Made by a program: the position numbers and the translations under genes. From Epsilonproteobacteria bacterium UBA6211 (lineage in GTDB: Bacteria > Campylobacterota > Campylobacteria > Campylobacterales > Arcobacteraceae), in contig DISL01000075.1 in assembly GCA_002421845.1 (NCBI GenBank), forward strand, positions 1-20,677: a stretch of 20,677 bases of DNA, read 5' to 3'. Of this stretch, positions 13,798-20,677 are shown one piece after another (position 1 is the stretch's first letter; each line of letters starts with the position of its first letter). The notes below the pieces were generated by a model. That model was not told the DNA's origin. It saw only the letters and a program-made list of their open reading frames with translations, and did not search any database.

Positions 13798-14241
13798 TTA
13801 CCCCTTTATCTTAGCCAAAGCTTCAACTGTAGCTTGAACTAGATTGTTTGGATTGTTTGAACCAAGTGATTTAGCAATAATATCTTTTACACCTGCAAGC
13901 TCAAGAACAGGTCTTGCCGCACCACCTGCGATAAGTCCCGTACCCTCTGATGCCGGTTTCAAAAGAATTTTACTAGAGTTATACTTGTGCTCTATATCGT
14001 GAGCAATAGTAGTACCTTTGATTGAAACTTTTACTAAGCTTTTGAAAGCGTCATCTAATGCTTTTTTAATAGCATCAGGAACCTCTTTTGCTTTTCCTGT
14101 TCCGTATCCAACTGTACCGTTTTTGTCACCAACTACAACTAAAGCCGTAAATCTGAATCTTCTTCCACCTTTTACAACTTTTGTTACTCTTCCAATCTTT
14201 ACGATTGCTTCTTGAAAATCTTCTCTATTTACTACTGCCAT
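13798..14241 (-). CDS. rpsE: 30S ribosomal protein S5
   Basis: 147 aa, shorter than E. coli S5 (167) at both ends. The double-stranded RNA-binding-like N-terminal domain reads VTKVVKGGRRFRFTALVVVG, and the C-terminal domain includes GGAARPVLELAGVKDIIAKS. It contributes to decoding accuracy in the small subunit body. Confidence 0.97.
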   Translation of the reverse strand: MAVVNREDFQEAIVKIGRVTKVVKGGRRFRFTALVVVGDKNGTVGYGTGKAKEVPDAIKKALDDAFKSLVKVSIKGTTIAHDIEHKYNSSKILLKPASEGTGLIAGGAARPVLELAGVKDIIAKSLGSNNPNNLVQATVEALAKIKG

Positions 14242-14250
14242 CGCTTAACC

Positions 14251-14610
14251 TTATAGTTTGATTCCGTTTTCTCTTAGTGCATCAGCAAACGCTGCAACTA
14301 CACCATGATAAACATAGCCGTTTCTATCATATACAACATCAGTTATATTTTTCTCTTTTAGCATATCGGCAAATTTAGCAGCTAAAGCTACTGCACCATC
14401 TTTATTAGATCTTAAATCTAATGTTTTACTATTTAGTCCAGCCAATGTAATACCTGCAACATCATCTATCGCTTGTACATTGATGTATCTATTTGATTTG
14501 AAAATAGATACTCTAGGCTTATTAGCAGTTCCGTTGATTTTCGATCTAACTTTTAATTTTCTTTTTGCTCTTAGCAAATTTTTCTTTGCTATTTCTTTTG
14601 CTCTACTCAT
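14251..14610 (-). CDS. rplR: 50S ribosomal protein L18
   Basis: 119 aa from ATG 14610. A GTG lies in frame one codon upstream, but the ATG is at a better distance from AAGG. L18 binds 5S rRNA in the central protuberance. Seen motifs: RAKRKLKVRSKI, KPRVSIFKSNRYINVQAIDD, and the end VYDRNGYVYHGVVAAFADAL. Confidence 0.96.
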   Translation of the reverse strand: MSRAKEIAKKNLLRAKRKLKVRSKINGTANKPRVSIFKSNRYINVQAIDDVAGITLAGLNSKTLDLRSNKDGAVALAAKFADMLKEKNITDVVYDRNGYVYHGVVAAFADALRENGIKL

Positions 14611-14620
14611 CACTCACACC

Positions 14621-15157
14621 TTATTTTTTAGAAGTTTTTCCGGCTTTTCTGATGATTGTTTCATCAACATACTTCACACCTTTACCTTTATAAGGCTCCG
14701 GTGGTCTATAACCTCTAACTATAGCTGAAACTTGTCCAACTTGTCCTTTATCACTTCCTGTAATAGTAATAATGTTTTTCTCTACAGAAATAGAAATACC
14801 TTTTGGTATCTCAAATTTAATAGGATGTGAAAAACCTAATGCCATTTCTAATACATCACCGTTTACAGCTGCTTTGTAACCAACACCGTTGATTTCAAGT
14901 CTTTTTGTAAAACCTGTGCTGAAACCTGTAATTGCATTGTTTGCTAATGCTCTATAAGTTCCCCAGAAAGCTTTGTTTTCAGCTTCGTTACCTATTGGAG
15001 CAAGAACTAATGCACCGTCTTTAACTTCAGCTATTACTCTGTTTTTTGTATCAATTTGTGTAGCATTATTACCTTTTTTTACAGTAATAACGCCGTCATT
15101 TACACTTACTTCTATACCACTTGGTATTGTTATAGGTTGTTTTCCGATTCTTGACAT
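14621..15157 (-). CDS. rplF: 50S ribosomal protein L6
   Basis: 178 aa, the usual length. It has two tandem L6 folds. The start MSRIGKQPITIPSG and the C-terminal rRNA-binding RGYRPPEPYKGKGVKY (148-163) are strongly conserved. It lies at the base of the L7/L12 stalk near the factor-binding site. Confidence 0.97.
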   Translation of the reverse strand: MSRIGKQPITIPSGIEVSVNDGVITVKKGNNATQIDTKNRVIAEVKDGALVLAPIGNEAENKAFWGTYRALANNAITGFSTGFTKRLEINGVGYKAAVNGDVLEMALGFSHPIKFEIPKGISISVEKNIITITGSDKGQVGQVSAIVRGYRPPEPYKGKGVKYVDETIIRKAGKTSKK

Positions 15158-15167
15158 ATTTCACCTC

Positions 15168-15566
15168 TTACCAAATAGTACAAAGTACTTCGCCGCCAAC
15201 TTTAGCTTTATAAGCTTCATCATTGCTTATTACACCTTTGTTTGTGCTTACTACTATTGTACCGTAACCGTTTTTGAAGCTTTTTAGTTCAGTATAACCT
15301 TTGTAAACTCTTCTACCCGGTTTTGAAACTCTTACTACTTCATTGATAACAGTTTTACCGCTATCATCATATTTTAAAACTACACTAATCGTTTTTTTAT
15401 TGTTGTCACCTTCAACAACTTTGAAACTGTCAATGTATCCTTTTGCTTGTAATACATTAAGTACAGCTTCAACCGTGTTAGAATGAAGCAATGTAGTTAC
15501 ATCTAATCTTCTTAAAGATGCATTTCTTATTCTTGTTAACGCATCTGCAATCATATCGTTTATCAT
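15168..15566 (-). CDS. rpsH: 30S ribosomal protein S8
   Basis: 132 aa. It starts MINDMIADALTRIRNA and ends with the conserved STNKGVISNDEAYKAKVGGE segment. S8 binds helix 21 of 16S rRNA and in E. coli also represses spc-operon translation. I see no obvious S8-like mRNA mimic here by eye. Confidence 0.96.
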   Translation of the reverse strand: MINDMIADALTRIRNASLRRLDVTTLLHSNTVEAVLNVLQAKGYIDSFKVVEGDNNKKTISVVLKYDDSGKTVINEVVRVSKPGRRVYKGYTELKSFKNGYGTIVVSTNKGVISNDEAYKAKVGGEVLCTIW

Positions 15567-15575
15567 AACTATCTC

Positions 15576-15761
15576 CTACCAGCTTGCTTTTCTAACACCA
15601 GGAAGTAATCCCTCGTTAGCCATTTTTCTTAAACATACTCTACAAAGTCCGAAATCTCTATATACAGATTTTGGTCTTCCACAAACAGAACATCTTGTAT
15701 ATGCTCTTACCGCAAACTTAGGCTTTCTTTGAGCCTTTGCTATCATAGACTTTTTAGCCAT
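15576..15761 (-). CDS. rpsN: 30S ribosomal protein S14, zinc-binding short form
   Basis: 61 aa. This is the short S14 type, with a four-cysteine zinc site: Cys24-x2-Cys27 and Cys40-x2-Cys43 (RCSVCGRP, LCRVCLRK). The ATG overlaps the rplE stop by one base (TAATG), so translation is coupled. Confidence 0.97.
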   Translation of the reverse strand: MAKKSMIAKAQRKPKFAVRAYTRCSVCGRPKSVYRDFGLCRVCLRKMANEGLLPGVRKASW

Positions 15762-16309
15762 TATTCTCTTCCTTTAGTAAATGGAATACCCATAAGCTCT
15801 AACAATCTAAAAGCCTCTGAGTCATTTTGTGCTGTAGTAGCTATAGAAATGTTCATACCATGTGTTACTATAATATTATCATATACAACTTCCGGGAACA
15901 TTAACTGCTCATTTAGACCAAAGTTATAGTTACCTCTACCATCAAAACCATTTCTATTAAGTCCTCTAAAGTCCTTAACTCTTGGTAATGCTACAGAAAT
16001 TAGTTTGTCTAAAAATACATACATTTGCTCACTTCTTAAAGTAACTTTGATACCTACTGGCATACCTTCTCTTACTTTAAAACCTGCAACAGATTTTTTA
16101 GCTATAATAACTTGAGCTTTTTGACCAGCTATCAAAGAGATAGTGTCAGCCATATTTTGCATCAATTTATTATCTTTCATAGCTTGACCTGCACCAACAG
16201 AAATTACTACTTTTTCTATTTTTGGTGTAAGCATTGTATTTTTTGGGAACTCAGCTTCAAGAGCAGGTTTTACAACAGTTTTATATTTTTCAAAAAGTCT
16301 TGCTGCCAT
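15761..16309 (-). CDS. rplE: 50S ribosomal protein L5
   Basis: 182 aa against 179 in E. coli. L5 joins 5S rRNA to the central protuberance and contacts P-site tRNA. Conserved segments include LTPKIEKVVISVGAG, GQKAQVIIAKKSVAGFKVRE and GRGNYNFGLNEQLMFPEV. It starts two bases after rplX. Confidence 0.97.
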   Translation of the reverse strand: MAARLFEKYKTVVKPALEAEFPKNTMLTPKIEKVVISVGAGQAMKDNKLMQNMADTISLIAGQKAQVIIAKKSVAGFKVREGMPVGIKVTLRSEQMYVFLDKLISVALPRVKDFRGLNRNGFDGRGNYNFGLNEQLMFPEVVYDNIIVTHGMNISIATTAQNDSEAFRLLELMGIPFTKGRE

Positions 16310-16311
16310 AA

Positions 16312-16551
16312 TTATGCTCCTTCTACTTTAGATACGTTAGAAATGTCGATTGGCATCTCTTTGTTTATAAATCCACCGTTTGGATTTTTTTCTTGATCAG
16401 GTTTAACAGCTTTTTTAGCTACTTTACAATCTTTCACAAGAACTGCATTTTGTTTAGGTAGAACTTTGATAACTTCCCCAGTTTTACCTTTGTCATCTCC
16501 AGCGATTATTTTTACAGTATCGCCTTTTTTAATTTTTAATTTAACAGCCAT
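16312..16551 (-). CDS. rplX: 50S ribosomal protein L24
   Basis: 79 aa, clearly shorter than E. coli L24 (104) but in the range of short bacterial forms. The KOW motif is intact (KKGDTVKIIAGDDKGKTGEV). It is an early assembly initiator of the large subunit. The ATG overlaps the rplN stop by one base (TAATG). Confidence 0.96.
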   Translation of the reverse strand: MAVKLKIKKGDTVKIIAGDDKGKTGEVIKVLPKQNAVLVKDCKVAKKAVKPDQEKNPNGGFINKEMPIDISNVSKVEGA

Positions 16552-16919
16552 TATAATACCTCCGGAGCAAGTGATACGATTTTCATAAAGTTTGCATATC
16601 TAACTTCTCTTGCTACTGGTCCAAATATACGAGTTCCAACTGGCTCTCTTTTTGCATCAAGGATAACCGCAGCATTGTCATCGAATCTGATTAAAGAACC
16701 ATTATCTCTTTGAACTTCTTTGTGAGTTCTAACAACAACAGCTTTTACCACTTGACCTTTTTTAATTTTACCATTTGGGATAGCTTTTTTAACTGATGCA
16801 ACAATAACATCACCAACACTTGCATATCTTCTTTTACTTCCGCCTAATACTTTGATGCACATGATTTCTTTAGCACCAGAGTTATCAGCTACGTTTAATC
16901 TTGTAAAACTTTGTATCAT
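16551..16919 (-). CDS. rplN: 50S ribosomal protein L14
   Basis: 122 aa, the usual length. MIQSFTRLNVADNSGAKEIM at the start and RIFGPVAREVRYANFMKIVS at the end are near-invariant L14 sequence. It lies at the subunit interface. The ATG overlaps the rpsQ stop by one base. Confidence 0.98.
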   Translation of the reverse strand: MIQSFTRLNVADNSGAKEIMCIKVLGGSKRRYASVGDVIVASVKKAIPNGKIKKGQVVKAVVVRTHKEVQRDNGSLIRFDDNAAVILDAKREPVGTRIFGPVAREVRYANFMKIVSLAPEVL

Positions 16920-17173
16920 TATTCAACTCCTCTTGCAAGGATAGCTTTTAATCTGTAAGATTTAGTTTTAGACATTGGTCTGCATTCTAAAGCAGATACA
17001 GTATCACCAACCTTTACTTCATTTCTTTCATCATGTACAAGATATTTTTTAAACTTTTTAACAGTTTTGTGATATTTAGGATGTAAAACACTTCTTGTTA
17101 CTAAAACTGAAACTGTTTTATCACCGCTTTTCTTTACCACTACACCTTGAATCTCTCTTTTATGTGTATTCAT
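16919..17173 (-). CDS. rpsQ: 30S ribosomal protein S17
   Basis: 84 aa. OB-fold protein binding 16S rRNA early in assembly. Recognised from KREIQGVVVKKSGDKTVSVL, the Y..T.KKFKKYLVHDE region and VGDTVSALECRPMSKTKSYR. It starts ten bases after rpmC. Confidence 0.97.
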   Translation of the reverse strand: MNTHKREIQGVVVKKSGDKTVSVLVTRSVLHPKYHKTVKKFKKYLVHDERNEVKVGDTVSALECRPMSKTKSYRLKAILARGVE

Positions 17174-17183
17174 GAGTTGATCC

Positions 17184-17372
17184 TTATGCTTTAACTGCAG
17201 TGATAGCAGTTTGAATTCTAGCGATATCTTTTTTTACATCTCTAAGTTCGCTAGTGTTTGTTAGTTGCATAGTTTTTAACTTAGCTTTAAGTTCGAACAA
17301 CAACACCTTTTTCTCTTTTAACATAGCTTCTAATTCATTTAAGCTTTTATCTTTAATATCAATATATTTCAT
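17184..17372 (-). CDS. rpmC: 50S ribosomal protein L29
   Basis: 62 aa from ATG 17372. An in-frame GTG at 17378 would add two residues. A helical hairpin protein at the nascent-chain exit that helps dock SRP and trigger factor. The start lies inside the 3' end of rplP, in a different frame (14-bp overlap), a tight coupling. Confidence 0.93.
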   Translation of the reverse strand: MKYIDIKDKSLNELEAMLKEKKVLLFELKAKLKTMQLTNTSELRDVKKDIARIQTAITAVKA

Positions 17373-17784
17373 TTTCACTATCCACTGTTACGATTTTTGT
17401 TTTAAATGGTAATTTATGCATAGCTAGAGTTAAAGCTTCTCTTGCTAACTCATCATCTACACCAGCCATTTCAAAGCAAATTCTACCAGGCTTGATATTC
17501 ATAACCCATTTATCAACACTACCTTTACCTTTACCCATCCTAGTTTCTAGTGGTTTAGCAGTAAGTGGTTTGTCTGGGAATACCATAATCCAAACTTTAC
17601 CTTGTCTCTTAACTCTTCTAGTCATTGCAATCCTTGCAGCTTCGATTTGTCTTGAGTCAATTCTTCCGTGTTCAACAGCTTTGATACCGATAGTTCCGAA
17701 TGCTAAAGAGTTACCACTTGTAGCTTCGCCTCTATTTCTACCTTTCATCTGTTTTCTGTATTTAGTTCTTTTTGGCATTAACAT
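17359..17784 (-). CDS. rplP: 50S ribosomal protein L16
   Basis: 141 aa against 136 in E. coli. It begins MLMPKRTKYRKQMKGRNRG, the standard L16 start, and has MGKGKGSVDKWVMNIKPGRI in the middle. It organises the A-site region near the peptidyl transferase centre. It starts two bases after rpsC. Confidence 0.97.
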   Translation of the reverse strand: MLMPKRTKYRKQMKGRNRGEATSGNSLAFGTIGIKAVEHGRIDSRQIEAARIAMTRRVKRQGKVWIMVFPDKPLTAKPLETRMGKGKGSVDKWVMNIKPGRICFEMAGVDDELAREALTLAMHKLPFKTKIVTVDSENEIY

Positions 17785-17786
17785 GA

Positions 17787-18497
17787 TTATTTACCTCTTC
17801 TTTTCGTAGTAGGTTTTCTCTTCTTATTAGCCGGAGTATTTGTTTGTTCTCTTTCTGGTTGGATACCTTTTGCAAGTACTTCACCTTTGAATATCCAAAC
17901 TTTAACACCTATACAACCGTAAGTTGTATGAGCTTCAGCAAAACCATAATCAATTTTAGCTCTTAAAGTATGCAATGGAACTCTACCTTCTAGATACCAT
18001 TCAGTTCTAGCCATTTCAGCTCCGCCAAGTCTTCCTGCAACAGAAACTTTTATACCTTTAGCACCAGATTTTAGAGCATTTTGCATAACTCTTTTCATAG
18101 CTCTTCTGAAAGCTACCCTTCTTTCTAATTGTTGAGCAACGTTTTCAGCAGCTAACTGAGCAGAAATTTGAGGTTTTCTTTCTTCTTTGATGTTAACCGT
18201 AATTTCTTTCCCTATTAATTTAGATAAAGAATCTTTTAGTTTTTCAACATCAGCACCTTTTTTACCTATGATAATACCAGGTCTAGCAGCAACTACTGTT
18301 ACTCTAACTTTTTTTGCTGTTCTTTCAATTAATGTTTGAGAAACACCGGCATAATAAAGCTCTTTTTTAACGAACTTTCTTATTTTGTGGTCTTCAGCAA
18401 TGTTTTCCGGCATTTTGCTATAAGTTGGAAACCATCTTGATTCCCAGTTTCTGTTTATTCCAAGTCTTATTCCTATTGGACTAACTTTTTGACCCAT
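17787..18497 (-). CDS. rpsC: 30S ribosomal protein S3
   Basis: 236 aa. The N-terminal KH domain shows ARPGIIIGKKGADVEKLKDS with the GxxG loop; the C-terminal domain has AGRLGGAEMARTEWYLEGRV. A basic tail ends TNTPANKKRKPTTKRRGK. It forms part of the mRNA entry channel. The ATG overlaps the rplV stop by one base. Confidence 0.97.
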   Translation of the reverse strand: MGQKVSPIGIRLGINRNWESRWFPTYSKMPENIAEDHKIRKFVKKELYYAGVSQTLIERTAKKVRVTVVAARPGIIIGKKGADVEKLKDSLSKLIGKEITVNIKEERKPQISAQLAAENVAQQLERRVAFRRAMKRVMQNALKSGAKGIKVSVAGRLGGAEMARTEWYLEGRVPLHTLRAKIDYGFAEAHTTYGCIGVKVWIFKGEVLAKGIQPEREQTNTPANKKRKPTTKRRGK

Positions 18498-18826
18498 TAC
18501 TTCTCTCCTTTAACTGGTGCTACTTCAACAATAATGTGAGAAGTAGGTTTTAGTTTTGGTGTTGCTCTTCCTCTTGCTCTTGGCATAAATCTTTTTAGCA
18601 TAGAAGCTTTATCAACTCTACAACTTGTGATTACAGCTTCGTTAGCTTCTAAACCTGCATTTGCAACAGCAGAAGCGATTACTTTAGAAATAATCCCGGC
18701 AGCTTTGTTCGGAGTAAATTGTAAACTTGCTATTGCAAGTTCTGCATTCATACCTTGAACTTCTCTTGCAACAAGTCTAGCTTTAATAGGAGAAAGTCTT
18801 ATAAATTTTAATACTGCTCTACTCAT
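18497..18826 (-). CDS. rplV: 50S ribosomal protein L22
   Basis: 109 aa, the usual length. L22 lines the exit tunnel; the beta-hairpin tip MLKRFMPRARGRATPKLKPT is present and looks standard, with no insertion of the kind seen in macrolide resistance. It starts one base after rpsS. Confidence 0.97.
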   Translation of the reverse strand: MSRAVLKFIRLSPIKARLVAREVQGMNAELAIASLQFTPNKAAGIISKVIASAVANAGLEANEAVITSCRVDKASMLKRFMPRARGRATPKLKPTSHIIVEVAPVKGEK

Positions 18827-18827
18827 A

Positions 18828-19106
18828 TTATCCTACCTTCTTTTGCACAGTACCTTTGTGCCCTTTAAATAATCTAGTTGGTGCGAACTCACCTAGTTTA
18901 TAACCAACGTGATTTTCCGTAATATTCACAGGTACGAATACTTTACCGTTATGAACGTTAAAAGTTAATCCTATCATTTCTGGTAAAATAGTACTTCTTC
19001 TTGACCAAGTTTTAATTGGTTTTTTATCGCCACTAGCTTGTGCAGCTAGAACTTTTTTCATTAAATGTCCATCTACAAATGGACCTTTTTTTACTGATCT
19101 TGCCAT
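18828..19106 (-). CDS. rpsS: 30S ribosomal protein S19
   Basis: 92 aa, the standard length. MARSVKKGPFVDGHLMKKV, KTWSRRSTILPEMIGLTFNV and HVGYKLGEFAPTRLFKGHKG are near-invariant. It sits in the head of the 30S subunit near S13. Nine bases separate it from rplB. Confidence 0.98.
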   Translation of the reverse strand: MARSVKKGPFVDGHLMKKVLAAQASGDKKPIKTWSRRSTILPEMIGLTFNVHNGKVFVPVNITENHVGYKLGEFAPTRLFKGHKGTVQKKVG

Positions 19107-19115
19107 ATAACTACC

Positions 19116-19943
19116 CTACTTCTTTCTTCTTGAAATGATAAGCTTATCACTAGCTTTTTTCTTTCTAGTTTTATAACCTTTTGTCGGCATACCCCATGGA
19201 GTTACAGGATGTCCTGAAGAACCGGTTTTACCTTCACCACCACCGTGTGGGTGATCCACTGGGTTCATTGCAGCTCCCCTTGTTTGAGGTCTGATACCCA
19301 TATGTCTTGCACGTCCAGCTTTACCAACAACCATATTGATATAGTCTTCATTACCAACTACACCTACAGTCGCCATACAAACACCAAGGATTTTTCTCAT
19401 TTCACCACTTGGAAGTCTTACGATAACATATTTATCTTCTCTACCCATAACTTGAGCATACCCACCGGCACTTCTTGCTATTTGAGCACCTTTTCCAGGT
19501 TTAAGTTCAATATTGTGTACGTTTGTACCTACAGGGATACTGATAAGTTGCATTGCGTTACCAGGCTTGATATCAAGTCCACTAACAGCTGATGATACAA
19601 CATCACCAACATTCAAACCTTTTGGTTGAATAATATATCTTTTGTCACCGTCAACATAGTTAACTAAACAAATTCTACAGTTTCTGTATGGATCGTACTC
19701 AACAGTAGCAACTGTTCCAGGGATTCCGAATTTATTTCTTTTGAAATCTATAATTCTATATAGTTTTTTAGCACCTGCTTCTTTATGTCTGCTTGTGATT
19801 CTTCCATAACTATTTCTACCAGCTGCCGCTTTAACTCTTACAAGAAGAGATCTAACTGTTGGTTTTGAAGTAATATCTGAAGTCTCTAATACACTCATAA
19901 ATCTTCTAGCCGGTGTAATAGGTCTAAATTTTTTAATAGCCAT
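19116..19943 (-). CDS. rplB: 50S ribosomal protein L2
   Basis: 275 aa from the second of two adjacent ATGs; AAGGGG lies at a better distance from 19943 than from 19946. L2 is required for subunit association and peptidyl transfer. The conserved MNPVDHPHGGGEGK with the functionally important His is intact, as is GRNSYGRITSRHKEAGAKKL. The C-terminal TRKKKASDKLIISRRKK is the usual basic tail. Confidence 0.97.
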   Translation of the reverse strand: MAIKKFRPITPARRFMSVLETSDITSKPTVRSLLVRVKAAAGRNSYGRITSRHKEAGAKKLYRIIDFKRNKFGIPGTVATVEYDPYRNCRICLVNYVDGDKRYIIQPKGLNVGDVVSSAVSGLDIKPGNAMQLISIPVGTNVHNIELKPGKGAQIARSAGGYAQVMGREDKYVIVRLPSGEMRKILGVCMATVGVVGNEDYINMVVGKAGRARHMGIRPQTRGAAMNPVDHPHGGGEGKTGSSGHPVTPWGMPTKGYKTRKKKASDKLIISRRKK

Positions 19944-19953
19944 CATTTACCCC

Positions 19954-20235
19954 TTAAGCCGATAGGTTCGCGATTGCCGCGCCCTCAGGAAGTGTTACGT
20001 AGAACTTTTTGAAATCAGCTCTTTTGCCAACTCTTCCTCTGAATCTTTTTACTTTACCTTCTTGTCTTAAAGAATTAACTTTTGAAGGAGTTACACCAAA
20101 ATACTCTTTAAATACTTCTTTTAAACCGTTTTTTGTCATTTTTGGTGAAGTTTGAACAACTATTACACCATTTTCTTGAAGCTCTATAGTTTTTTCTGTA
20201 TAGAGGATTGATTTGATATCTGTAATATCTGCCAT
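19954..20235 (-). CDS. rplW: 50S ribosomal protein L23
   Basis: 93 aa. It is the exit-tunnel docking site for trigger factor and SRP. Recognised from ILYTEKTIELQENG, a central TPSKVNSLRQEGKVKRFRGR and GKRADFKKFYVTL. The gene begins one base after rplD ends. Confidence 0.96.
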   Translation of the reverse strand: MADITDIKSILYTEKTIELQENGVIVVQTSPKMTKNGLKEVFKEYFGVTPSKVNSLRQEGKVKRFRGRVGKRADFKKFYVTLPEGAAIANLSA

Positions 20236-20236
20236 A

Positions 20237-20677
20237 TTATTTCTCCCCTGTTAAACTATCAAATACTGCTTTTTCCATCAATACAGAGTGGAATACAGAC
20301 ATCCAATAAGCGTTTAATTCTTGTTTTTCTACTACATAACAATTTGGAACGTTTCTAAATGCTAAGTAAGTTTTTTCATCTAACAAATCAACTACTACCA
20401 AAGTACTTCTTTGATTTAATTTATTGATAACTGAAACTGCATCTTTTGTTTTACCTGATTCAATACTAACTGAATCAACAACAAATAAACTACCTTTTTG
20501 AGCATGAGCGTTAAGAGCAAATCTTAAAGCTAAACCTTTTTGTTTTTTGTTTATCTTTTGATTGTAATTTCTCTCTTTTGGTCCAAATATAGTACCACCG
20601 CCTACGAATAGAGGAGATCTCATAGAACCCCATCTAGCACCACCGCTACCTTTTTGAGCTTTAGGTTTTTTACCACC
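20237..20677 (-). CDS. rplD: 50S ribosomal protein L4 (5' truncated by window edge)
   Basis: The frame is open to the window end: 18 further codons (GGKKPKAQKGSGGARWGS) precede the Met at 20623, so that Met is internal. The visible 146 residues are the C-terminal part of L4, which is about 200 aa in total. GGARWGS-MRSPLFVGGGTIFGP is the conserved loop that reaches into the exit tunnel. In E. coli L4 autoregulates the S10 operon; the leader is outside this window. The gene order implies rplC and rpsJ just upstream. Confidence 0.97.
   Translation of the reverse strand, partial: GGKKPKAQKGSGGARWGSMRSPLFVGGGTIFGPKERNYNQKINKKQKGLALRFALNAHAQKGSLFVVDSVSIESGKTKDAVSVINKLNQRSTLVVVDLLDEKTYLAFRNVPNCYVVEKQELNAYWMSVFHSVLMEKAVFDSLTGEK

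Overview
The window is AT-rich bacterial chromosome that I assign to the Campylobacterota (epsilonproteobacteria), from memory of gene content rather than a database search. The evidence is a Wolinella-type hydBCDE uptake-hydrogenase block and an S10-spc ribosomal operon without rpmD (L30) that ends secY-map-infA. A sulfur- or hydrogen-oxidising genus such as Sulfurimonas, Sulfurovum or a relative is plausible, but the genus is not resolved.

Layout. (1) 1-3731, plus strand: the 3' end of a membrane-bound [NiFe] hydrogenase operon: large subunit (truncated by the window edge), cytochrome b anchor HydC, maturation protease HydD and the HypF-like HydE. (2) 3732-5211, accessory: a RhuM-type protein with a degenerate PLD-like C-terminus, then about 480 bp without a convincing gene that carries three REP-like hairpins sharing one architecture but differing in stem sequence. 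(3) 5212-7940, minus strand: four small genes (HNH nuclease, small membrane protein, YkgJ-type cysteine-cluster protein, second HNH nuclease) separated by attC-like sites. I read this as an integron cassette array without an integrase (CALIN type). In two of the four cassettes the 5' bases are the exact reverse complement of the R'' box of the cassette's own attC; the other two match partly. (4) 7941-10964, plus strand: an ATPase gene whose sigma70-like promoter is flanked by two copies of an 18-bp operator-like sequence, then a hipB-hipA module with an inverted repeat spanning its promoter and start codon. (5) 10965-11130: a candidate terminator and a 79-bp imperfect palindrome. (6) 11131-20677, minus strand: the S10-spc operon, from rplD (truncated by the window edge) through rplW, rplB, rpsS, rplV, rpsC, rplP, rpmC, rpsQ, rplN, rplX, rplE, rpsN, rpsH, rplF, rplR, rpsE, rplO, secY and map to infA.

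How it works together. HydABC would oxidise H2 and feed electrons to the quinone pool through HydC. HydD trims the large-subunit C-terminus, and HydE is an accessory protein. The ribosomal block makes the protein-rich part of both subunits plus SecY, methionine aminopeptidase and IF1. Between these two housekeeping operons lies a hot spot of mobile or selfish material: cassettes, toxin-antitoxin-like HipBA, a RhuM protein and palindromic repeats. The main result of the hunt is the cassette array with its attC-like sites.
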